Source: Heterodera schachtii (taxonomy: Eukaryota > Nematoda > Chromadorea > Rhabditida > Heteroderidae). From it: a stretch of DNA of 64,000 nt. The notes below the pieces were generated by a model that did not search any database, was not told where the DNA came from, and saw nothing but the letters and a program-made list of their open reading frames with translations. Where the stretch lies: the NCBI GenBank assembly GCA_023374025.1, contig SIJG01000091.1, positions 133,994-197,993 of the forward strand, written 5' to 3'. The position numbers and the translations under genes were made by a program. Positions within the stretch are counted from its first letter, which is position 1. Each line of letters opens with the position of its first letter. Below are positions 24,583-34,940 of the stretch, in pieces.

Positions 24583-27500
24583 GTTGGCGGCACAGCAGCG
24601 CCGGCGGTGAAACGGACGCGGCGGCGTTGCCGGCAAATTTTGTGACTGACGGCTTTGGCGATTGATTTGGCGTTTTGAAGCAAAAAAAAAAAAATCAAAA
24701 AAACAAAAAACAAACATTTGTTCTATGCTAAACAAACGGGTGCCGCTGTTTTCTCCACCACACCAAAACTGTCCTTAAATTTCCTATGAAGAAGCATATT
24801 CTGTTAGCAAAAACCCAGGTCGGGCTGAACTTAGAGTTGTCACACCTTTTACAGTATCCTACCATTCCTGGGCTTGAATACTGTAAAAAAAGTGAAATCG
24901 ACTTTTTAATTGGACTGGGATTGCGAGATTTAAAAATTCCGTTTTTTTTTAAATTTGAATCCGTTTTTTTAAATTTGAACCTGTAAAATTTCCAGATTCG
25001 GATCTTGGTCCGAATCAGGCTCCGGGTTTATAAATTCAAAATGGATCCAGAACCCAGGGAAACAAGATTTTTCGTCCAGGAATCATTCCGGGTGCATTCC
25101 GGAAAACCTGACCACAATTTCTTTAAAACTACTCGCCCTATGGGATACTGTAGGGCGAAATTCTTCGAGTTTTTGCCTAAATTCCTGTTTTAGCCCGACC
25201 TTGGCCCCCTTTTATCCCCTCCCCCACCCTCCGTCTCACAAAATCTCATCATATCCCCGCATATCCGTGTTGTGTTGTGTTTGTTGATGATGACTTTGAG
25301 CCCATTGTGTGCTCTGCAGCTGCCCCAGCCATTTTTTTTATCCATTCCGTTGCATTATTTGCATTATCTATCCCATTTTTCTTTTTCGTTTTCATTTTCT
25401 TCCTTTCTCTTCTCCCATCATCGCCATGCTTTCACATTTTTGTTTTTTATCTTTCTTTTTTTTTTCAATTTTTATTTTAAATTTCTTAATCCCCCTAATT
25501 AATTCTCCCGCCAAAAAATTAGCGCCCCGCACTCATAGAATGAATGGCTTTTGTTGTTTCTAAGCTTTGCAACTCTTTCATAAGCCAAATAGAGACCGGA
25601 CGAGACTCTGATCACTTCTTTATTAGTCTGATCACATCAGAGCATTTAAATAATCGGAGATAAATGCTCTGCTACCAAGCCACATGACTCGTTTCTGATC
25701 AGTTTTGATGCTGATCACACTTTGAAAGGATATCGACGGGAATCACCCAATCAGAACTGATCAGATGCCGAACAAGGTTTTGGTTACTTTTGATCGGGAC
25801 CCGATCAAAATTTGTCCTCTGATCACAGTGAACATGGCTTTATAATACCGATCAGAATTTGATTTTTCTGCCGATCTCATCCGACCTCTGTTTGGCAAAT
25901 TTTATTCGTCAAATGTGTTTCTGTTCAAGCCAAAATATGCTTTTATTTTTGTGAAAAATGATATAATCACATTTTTTACTGCTCCATACATAATTTATTT
26001 GCGCATAAATGAAGCCTAATTAATACGCATAAATTGTGCATTGAAAATTGAAACTCGATTTTCCAAAAATTAATTTTTTCATTTAAAAAAATAAGAATAA
26101 CTTATGCATTCATTATGCACTTCTCTTTTACGCCCGTTCACTTAACAGACACAACAAAATATTCATTTCCTCGGCAAAACGAACACTCGCAAATTGCGGG
26201 CAATTAATTAGTTAATTAGTCAGCGGCAATTAAATTTACAGCAAAAATTACCGCAAGTTGCTCATTAGTTCGTTGGTTGGTCCATTACTTATCTGTCGTC
26301 CCACACTCATTCAATGAGACACATGCAATTTGGTATACTTTGATATTGTGCGGTTCTTAACGGTCAAAAACTAAACACAACCACGGCGAGGCATACTTTG
26401 GGGTGATCACTAATCATTGATCACTGACTGATTAGTCGAAGAGCAAAAAAGGCGAGAGATTCCCCTGCAAATTAGATTGATAGCCTATGTAATTACGTCA
26501 GTGCTCGTCGAGAGTCTGTCGAGAGTCTTGGCCTCGAGAGCCACGTGGAAACATGATAAAAGTCTAATCAGGGTCGGCCTTGACCTTTGGGATTATCATG
26601 GTCGATCTTGGGGCCTTAGAATTTGAATTCCGGCACCGATTTCAAGCTCGAGAAGTCGATAGAAATACGGGAGATCGTTCTCGAACCTTGGGCTCAGGTC
26701 TCGGCATAGGTGCCAAGCCCGACTCGACAAAGCCAAGAGAGGTCGCGAAAGTCAGAGTTCCGGTAAATCGAGGCTCAACAAAGATTCACAATCGCTGTTG
26801 TCATAGCTTAGTTCGAAATAAAATTCAGATTTACGAGAGAATTTTTTTAAATAAATTTAAAACTTTTAAACAAAAAAAAATTAATAAATTCATTATTGGA
26901 AATTTTGGTCTAAAGGACTCTTTGATAATATATTTTGGAAAGTCCATTAACAAATTAAAATACTGTATTCATTAATTAGTCAGCACTGTTCGTTCATAAT
27001 ACCACTTGGAGATTTTGTTTTTGAAAAGCAACGGATTTTGGACTTAAAACAACGGCACGGCACGGCACGTGTGCCACGGCTTTGTGGGAAAAACATCCAT
27101 CAAAAATTGATGGATATATGTTATGAATCTCAAACACTAATCCACCGAGCAAAGAGCTGCGCGACTTTGGACGGACATCCGCCCGCTGGCAGCAAAAGGG
27201 CAAAAAAGAAATTGATGAGAAATGGCATGGAAAAATGGAACGGCAAAAAGAAAAATATAGAAAAATTTAAATTTTTGATTGATTCAAATGCAAATGTGAA
27301 ATGATTTGATTTAATTTTGGTAATTTTCGACTTCATATTCTGTCAATTCTTTCTAATTTATTTGTATTTTGTAATGATTTGTCGTTTTTCTGATCAGAAT
27401 TCTCAATTTTTATTTTCTATGAATCATCTTTAAGACCTTATCAATTTCAGAGACAATTTGATGGTCCGGTTTATTCTGAAATTTTTTTTCAATTGTTCAA

Positions 27501-29325
27501 AACGTTTCAACTGAATTTTCAACTCGGCATTTTTCTCGAGACCGAAACTCTCGAGCATCATTACTGATCAGTTCCACTTTATGAGCATCATTACTGATGA
27601 GTTCCACTTTATATATCTGGCTTTAAACAAAGGTATCGTCGATCCGCTTTTGGCGAAAAGCAGCAAAACAAAAACATATCAGAAAAGCCGATCAATAGTT
27701 TTAATAGGACTGATCAGCAGTGTTGTGAGTCCTGATCAGCTTTAATCCGATCAAAATTAAGATTATTTCGCGTTTTGTTATCCCTACGCCACCAACCAAA
27801 AACTTAGCAATGAAAATGTGCCAACAATGATCTCCGAATTGTTGCTTTAACATTCCGGGGAATGGCATAAACAAAACATGTATTCATTCAAATGCGCACG
27901 AGTGATTTTGACGTTGTGACAAAATGCCAGAAATTCCTTTTTTGAAAAAAAAAAAAGCACAAACAGATGCCGTTGTGAGTGCACTTTTTGTCGGCAGCTT
28001 ATTTGATTATGCCTCAGGTGATAATAATTAATAAAAGAAAATAACGGATTATTTTTCTCTGGAGAGAAAGCTTTTAGAAAAATGAAATTTTGACTTTTAA
28101 AGGACAAATTGCAGCAAAAAGATTATTTAAAAGGGCATTAATTAAGGCAATCGGACGGGTGAAATTTTGAGAATTATTTAATTTATTTAGAATTTAATGA
28201 GGATTTTTCGCAAAATTTTTTTTTTTAAATTGCAATTTTGGGGCTGTGAAGAGATGATAAAATAATTCGTTTTCATGAGATTTTTTCTAATAACAAATTT
28301 TTTTAAGTGTAAAATCATTAGCATCCCATAAAAAAGAAACCAATTTTTTTAAAACATATAAAATTATGTATTTGGTATCATTCGATGCAGAATAGCGATA
28401 TCAATCAAATTAATGCTAATTTTAACTCAATATAATTAAAGTGAAAAAAAAGTTATGGAAAAAACTAAAAATCAAAGGTTTGACAAAAGCAGCAATTTTT
28501 GCAATCACATGACAAATCTGACGGCAGATTCGGAAACAGCATCTCCGATTTACCTAAAGTCTAATTGGATTTCAAAAATATTTCAGTAAATCGTTTAAAT
28601 GAGACGGCCTTAAATTAATTTATTTGCTTTTTCTAAACGCAATAAGCCAAATTAGTTTTTTTTATATATAAATAAAGTTTTACTACTGACATTAAAACAA
28701 AGCAGAGGTCAAATTTCTGATCACTAAATGACATTGTAATAGATCATATTCAAAAGTCCAGCAGCAACAGATGATTTCGGCAAAAAACCTGGCAACTTTC
28801 TCAAAAACCCCTTCAAAAACTCGGGTTTCTCAAAACTCGACTAAACTTAGACTCAGCAACCTTTTTAGTCGAGTTTTCACTGTTAAAAACATAAAAATCA
28901 TTTAAACCGCATATTTATCATAAGTCCATACATTTTGAGCCATTTTTCTCATGAATAAATTAAAAGCTAGCTAAATTTATGCCCTTTTTTACATAATATA
29001 TTTTGGCAAAATGTTTATTAAATTTTAATTAATCAAGCGAAAATTTGTAAAGCCTAGCAAAGCCTAAAAACCCGGCACAAATTTCTCTCCCCCGAAAAAA
29101 AACTATAAATGCCGACTTGTTCAGGCAAAATTACAGCCCAATAAAAAACTTTTGACAATTTTTTGATTTAAAACCATAAATTTTAAAAATTAATTTAAAT
29201 TTGATTTTTTCAATTTTTACACATTCCTCCCGGCATGGCCCTACAATGTCACGTTAAAAGGACAGATATAAAAAAGAAATGCCCGACAAATATGGGTGTT
29301 CAATATCTTTACATTCGTCAATTTT
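24583..29325. other. Intergenic stretch, no supported gene
   Basis: Contains dispersed CTCGAG-rich segments (26505-26760), a duplicated 33-bp block (27545-27612) and one orphan copy of the foldback core box (28371-28396). Reading frames at 25272-25563, 26580-26975 and 27038-27304 show no domain, signal peptide or exon partners. Confidence 0.5.
27545..27612. repeat. Duplicated ~33-bp block
   Basis: GAGCATCATTACTGATCAGT followed by TCCACTTTAT is repeated directly with a single change (GATCAGT to GATGAGT). It lies inside a CTCGAG-rich dispersed repeat. Confidence 0.8.
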
Positions 29326-32300
29326 TTAGGCCATTTTTGGCCGCAAAATGCTCCCAGCGGTGCCGTCCCGCGACTGTTCCGTGCCATTGGGTGGCGGCGG
29401 CGGTGCCACCGGCGGCAAAATGTTCAGCAGCTGCTGAAGCAGTGCAAGTGACGCGTCCAACTGCAAACGCTGCTGCTGTTGCTGATGTAGCGAGTGTGCC
29501 AGTTTTGACGCTTCAGCAACTGAGCCAGCAGCGAAAGCAGGAGCATGCGAGTTCGGGAATGACAGCGGCTGATCAGCGAGTTCGGCAGTGTTCTGAGGAC
29601 CCAGCGGCAACTGATCAGCGACTTTTGCCTCTCTCTTCAACGACATTTGATCAGCGAGTTCGGCAGTGTGTTGGGGGCCCGGCGACAGTTGATCAGCGAG
29701 TTCAGGAGAATAGTGGGAACCCAGCGACAGCTTATCAGCGACTTCTGCCTCTCTGTTCATAGACAGCTCATCGGCGAGTTCGGCATTGTGCTGCAAGCCC
29801 AGCGACAGGTGATCAGCGAGTTCAGTCTCTCGCTTCAGCGACAAAAGATCAGCGAGTTCGGCAGAGTGTTGCGAGTTGTCAATCACCGGTCGCTGATCAG
29901 CAGCGAGTTCATCGCCGCTCTCCACTATCGCATCAATTCGCTGCTTCTGTTGTTGGCGTTGCACCAGCTGCTTGTTGCGTGCCATGCTGGACAACAGTCG
30001 CTGCGCCTTGCGCTCCTGCGAGTTCAGCAGAGTAGACGCATCGCCAGACTTAAAAGGATTTTAAATTATTTAAAAAAAACGGTATATTAATTTGATCCAA
30101 CTCATCCATATATTTTTTAATATTTCAAAAATTTGGCGCCGTCTAATGAAAAATTGCATTTTTCAGATTTATAAACAGAATTCTTGCCCAAAAATGATAC
30201 ATAAAACTTTTCTGCTTTTTAATTGGAATAACGGAAAAGCCTCGGCAAAAAAAAAAAAAATTAAGCCTAATTAAAAATAACTAGTGGCCCGGCAATGGAA
30301 CGGAAAAATTAGCCCAATTTAAAACAATTAGTGGCCTAGCGGTGGCGTTAGGCGGAAGCTGCTCGGGAAAATTGAAATTTTTAGCGACATTTTCGTTACA
30401 TAAAAAGTCATTTATATTTTAAAGGCCTAGGCCTGGGTTTATTGTTTTTATGGGGGAAAGGCTCTTAAAAATTGATAATTTTGCGGAAGGCCCCGAAAAT
30501 TTAATTTTGCCTTATTTTGATTGTTGTTCTCGTCCTTTGTCGGCGTTTCACTGTCACAGCATGACGAAGATGAATCAAAAACTCTTCCGCCCTCCTCCTC
30601 CACTTCTTCCACCATCAATAGTTGGTTCTGTTGCTGCTTGTCCAGCTCCAACGCCTTGCTCCGACTGTACTTGGACACCACACGAATGCCGTGGGTTTCT
30701 GAAAATTTTGAAAATGTTTTTGGCACTTTTTGAACCAAATAAATTTTTGGGATAAAATGGAATTTAGCAGTCCGAAAAGGATAATTTGGATCAATCTCAT
30801 ACTGAGGTGGAAGAATTTAGTCGGTGGGGTGATCAATCATTTTTTTGACCGGGCAATGCAAAATTTCTTTTTTTTTTTGTTAGACGAAAAATATTATAGG
30901 ACCATAATATATTTTGATCAAACTCCAATACAATGTAATAGAAAGGATGTTTCCAAAAAAAAACTTTGGTAACTTTTCGGTAATTCTCAATTCTTGCTTT
31001 AATCTCCTAATTGGATTTCGAGATTCTCGCTTTAAGCATGTCGATCAGTCTAAGTTTTGAAAGCCTTAATGCCTTAGTTTGATTTCCCGAAACATTACAT
31101 TCCCGGCACTTACTCGCAACGTGCCGGATCAGGTCGGCCTTCCATTTGCTGGTACGGTTACAGTACTTGCACTTGAAGGGCTGCAAAAATGAAAAAATGC
31201 CGAAATCTTCCGCGTGCCGTGCCGCCACCAACCAACCCTTTCCGCGGTGTGTACCCGCTTGTGCCGGATCATCTCCGACACCCATTTGCCCTGGTAGCCG
31301 CACACGGAGCACATGCGCGTGCACACGTCCGGATCAGTTTCCATACGCTGAAATTTCGGGCAAAAATTAAAAATTTTCCAAAAAAATCCCAGGCTTCTCC
31401 TCGCCTTGGTCTCCTGCTCGTCGTCCGGCAATTCGATGGCCTCCGTTTCGCTTTGGTAGCGCCGCTTCATCGGCGTCGGCATTTGCTCCGCCCGCTTGGC
31501 CACCAATCCGTCCAATGTGTTGTCCATGTTGGCCACCGGACGGCGCCGGCGGCGCGATGGATTTTGGCCCACCGGTGGGTGGGCCAACGCGGCGACCAAA
31601 TTTTGGCGGTTGGTGGGCGCGGCGACGGCGCAATTCGCCGCAGGGGGCGACCCATCGGCGGAAGAGACGGAAGAAGAAGAAGAAGAGGAAGAGGAGGAGG
31701 AAGAAGAAGTGGAGGATGAGAAGAGCATCTGAAAAATATTCAAAATATTTTAAATTAAAGTAAATTAAATTTTAAATTAAAATGAAGGTAAAAAGAAGAA
31801 GCTATTCGTGAAAATTATCAAATGTATTTAAATTAAATAATTTAATTAAGTTTTGAATTTTAAGTGAAGGAGGAGAAAAAATATATAACATTGAAACTGA
31901 TTAAAACATTAAAATAAATTAACTTTAATAAAAGTTTGAATGTTAAGAAAAGGAGGCCATTGGCCAAAATTATAATATAATACAATTTAAATTAAATTAA
32001 ATTTGAATTTAAAATAGGGAGAAAAGCACAGAAGTGAGTGCAACATTTGCAATTGGAAATTTCAAATTTATAATATTTTAAACTCATTAAAAATTAATAA
32101 ATTTTGGAATTCAAATGAAGGAGGAGAAAAGCATCTGAAGAGAAGAGGAGAAGAATAATTGTTGTAAAATGATTAAATATATTTAAATTAAATTAAATTT
32201 TAATTAAATTTTGAATTTAGCCAATGGCGAAAGTTATATCACAAATTATATTAAATTATATTTGAATATATAAGGAAGGAGAAGAAGAGCACAGATGAAG

Positions 32301-33393
32301 AGGACGGAACCGCTCAGTTGGGCCGTCACGTTTGGGCCGGCACGGTTGGGCCCCAGCATGATTTTCCATGATAGCTTTTTTCTTTGACATCCAAATCCAA
32401 CATTGTTGGTATCATTCGAAAGCTCTTCACATGCTCTATTAGCTTTACAAAAAGCGGATAGATTTTAAAGCCTAGAAAAATTTTTATTAAGAAAAAACTT
32501 CAAAATTTCGAGTTTTTCGAAATTTTCATGTATAACTTTTTTGGTATTTGTCTAATCGCGAAGCAATAGCTTAGAAAAAGTTTCTAAACACATTAAGCTT
32601 TCGAATGATACCAACAATGTTGGATTTGGATGACAAAGAAAAAAGTTGTAGAAAGTTATAGTGGAAAACTATGCTGGGGCCCAACCGTGCCGGCCCAATC
32701 GTGCCGGCCCAACTGAGGTAGACCGGAAGAGGAAGGCAACAATTCCAATTGGAAATTGCCCAATTTTTCAAAAAGATATTATTTTTAACAAAATTTGCAT
32801 TGGATATGGTGATGGTGAAATTATTTAAATTTTTCCCAATTTAAAAGATTAAAATATTATTTTAAATATTTTCCAGTAAATTTCAATTTCTATTATTAAA
32901 ATTATTTTAAATATTTTTCAGCAATATTTCAATTTTAATGTTTTCACAGCTGTAAAAATAAAAGGATGACATTTCCATTATACACTAGGCGTTTCAGCTC
33001 GTTAATTGCATTTTTATTAAATTGGTTTTTATTATTTTTGCCTTATTTATGCCCGGCACGCTTTGCTGTGCCGCCGTCTGGCATTGTGCCAAAAGTCGGG
33101 CCTTGGCCAAAAGGTCGAGAAATTGGAGGTGTGCCAAATTTTGCATTGGGCCAATCGGCAGAAGAGGCGGTGGCATCAGAAAGGGCTTTTGAGGAGCGGA
33201 GAAAATCTGTAAATTTTGGAATTTTTTTTTTTGGATTTTTATCATTTTTATAAAAACAAACATTTAATCCGTTCGGCGGCACTTGAGCAATGGCCGTGCC
33301 GTTCTGTTGGAGTCTGTTTTGGAGATCATTGCTCATCGGCATCAATTGTCTGATCAGTTCGAGTGGTGATGGCATTGAGGGGGAAGAGGACAT
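29326..33393 (-). CDS. C2H2 zinc-finger protein with an Asp/Glu-Leu-Ala repeat region
   Basis: Seven minus-strand exons join in phase to 563 residues: 33393-33262, 33206-33060, 31728-31405, 31347-31237, 31180-31114, 30698-30511 and 30048-29326 (stop included). A polySer tract lies near residues 97-113. Finger 1 is C214-x2-C217-x12-H230-x3-H234, then the linker HTAERPF, then finger 2 at C242-x2-C245-x12-H258-x4-H263. The last His of finger 2 exists only after splicing at the GTAAGT donor (31113). Residues ~370-490 are alternating 12- and 14-residue repeats beginning ELAD; a Gln run, a Leu-rich helix and a PPPPP stretch follow. Nuclear nucleic-acid binding is the family expectation; the target is unknown. 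Two introns need GC donors (after 31405 and 30511). A foldback element sits in intron 2. I do not recognise an orthologue. Confidence 0.86.
29560..29910 (-). repeat. In-frame minisatellite in the zinc-finger gene
   Basis: GCTGATCAGCGAGTTCGGCA-like blocks on the plus strand recur at alternating spacings of about 36 and 42 bp. They encode ELADxLSLKREx (12 residues) alternating with ELADxLSLGxQHxA (14 residues). All length changes are multiples of three, so the frame is kept. Confidence 0.9.
31729..31731 (-). promoter_or_regulatory. 3' splice site directly abutting an ATG (possible alternative trans-spliced start)
   Basis: On the minus strand ATTTTTCAG is followed immediately by ATGCTCTTC, the first bases of exon 3 of the zinc-finger gene. 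It works as a normal acceptor in phase with exon 2. As a spliced-leader acceptor it would give a shorter protein starting at Met94 that keeps both fingers. Confidence 0.35.
32313..32717. mobile_element. Foldback element B (405 bp) in zinc-finger intron 2
   Basis: Left end CTCAGTTGGGCCGTCACG and the complement of the right end CTCAGTTGGGCCGGCACG match, and the arms pair for about 115 bp through CCAAATCCAACATTGTTGG and TATCATTCGAAAGCT. Each end carries about three direct copies of TTGGGCCGGCACG. The asymmetric centre (32431-32600) is homologous to the inverted centre of element C. No open reading frame of note. Confidence 0.9.
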
Positions 33394-34528
33394 TTTTTAA
33401 TAGTAAATTCTTAAAAAAAATAAATTTTTAATGTTTTATTGGCATACTGTATCAAAAAAGTGATGACCATAACACAAAAACTGTCCAGATTGGTTGTAAC
33501 TTGATTTTTGGCAAGAGAGATATATATTTTAAGCTTTTGAGAAAGACGTACAAACTAAAATTTAACACATTAAAACAACAACTTTTTTTGGTTTCGAAAA
33601 AAATTGAAATTGGAAACTCAGAAAAGCCGAGAATTTTCTAGAGATTGAAATTCTCGAAATCATCTATTTATTAAGTTTTATCTTCGTATTGTTTTAGCAA
33701 AATATTTTTACACTTAATTTCGAAACCTGACAACACCCAATTTTGAAATATCTAGAAATTTCGATTTCGAAACACATTCCGAAAATGAGTAATTTTGTTG
33801 AAAATTTGGTTCGACGTTTTGTTCAATTGTCGAGATAGTGGTCCTGTATCCCCAAGACCGAGATTATCCCCACCCCACATAAGAGCAGAACACTTTGAAT
33901 CGATTCTTGAGAACGACACACACACTCTCGAGCCCATCACTAATTAGTAATTAATACTAATTAATTACATCCATCGCTGCTGTTTTGCCGAAAAGCAGCA
34001 GGTCCTCAGATTTCAAAATGTTTAATAAATACCAATTTTTTTTTGCGGCCCTAAATTTTGGCAACTCTTTCAGCACACAAACCCAAAACCACCTTCACAT
34101 ATCATATCACATCACATCATTATCATTCACTCATTCATCATCCGCAGAAGACCAACACCTTCACCCAACCAGCGGCAAATAAAATTGTGTAATTCCAACG
34201 CCGCCGGGGGCGACGGGGGGGGGGGGGGGGGGGTCGGCTGGCAGCAAAAAAAAAGTGATTGAAAATTGGGGGATAAACAAAAACAAAAAATAATGACGAA
34301 TGGGAGGAAAACGATGGGCTGGGCCAGGCCAGGAACAGCAGCAGCAAGCAGCAAATGGTGCACTTTGACTTTGAACAGAGTGAAAAAAGTGAACACAAAC
34401 ACAACAGCAGAAAGAAAATAAGCAAAAAATCAAACACCAAATTTTAAAGAGGGGGGGGGGGGAAATAATTAGGTAATAAAAATGTAAATATTTATTAATT
34501 TCAATAATTAAACACACCCAACATACAT
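33394..34528. other. Upstream region of the zinc-finger gene, no gene seen
   Basis: Minus-strand TTTTTTTTAAG ending at 33410 is a possible leader acceptor 16 bases before the zinc-finger start codon. A 19-base G run lies at 34215-34233 and another at 34451-34462. No coding region is supported. Confidence 0.5.
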
Positions 34529-34557
34529 ATGTATGGATCAGGGAAGGGGAGCGATTC

Positions 34558-34920
34558 CCTCAAAAAAGTTCGGAAATCGGAATCTCCGAGGGCTGAAAAT
34601 TTTCGGCAATCGGACATCGGAATTCCGAGAGCTCAAAAACGTTCGGCAATCGGAAATCGGAATCTCCGAGGGCTGAAAAATTTCGGCAATAGGAAATCAG
34701 GAATTCCGAGGGCTGAAATTTTTTTTGGCAATCGGAATTTCGGCGGCTCAAAAAGTTCGGCAATCGGAAATCGGAATTCCGAGGGCTGAAAAAAAGTTCG
34801 GCAATCGGAAATCAGAATTCCGAGGGCTGAAATTTTTTTGGCAATCGGAATCAGGCGGCTCAAAAAATTTCGACACCTTGAAAATTGAAATTCCGAGCCC
34901 AAAAATGTCGGAAATCGGCA
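34558..34920. repeat. ~40-bp minisatellite (TTCGGCAATCGGAAATCGGA)
   Basis: Eight or so degenerate copies of TTCGGCAATCGGAAATCGGA plus ATTCCGAGGGCTGAAAA run across the interval. The array is flanked on both sides by ATGGATCAGGGA-like sequence (34535 and 34950). Related GGAATTCCGATTTCCGATT copies occur at 55932-56010. The apparent reading frames are repeat translations. Confidence 0.9.
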
Positions 34921-34940
34921 TGCTGTCGTCCCATCCCTGA

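Noticed and set aside
29235..29762. 175-codon plus-strand frame
   Set aside because: Antisense shadow of the zinc-finger exon with its in-frame repeats; the minus-strand reading has the splice sites and domains.
31189..31719. 176-codon plus-strand frame
   Set aside because: Antisense of zinc-finger exons 3-5.
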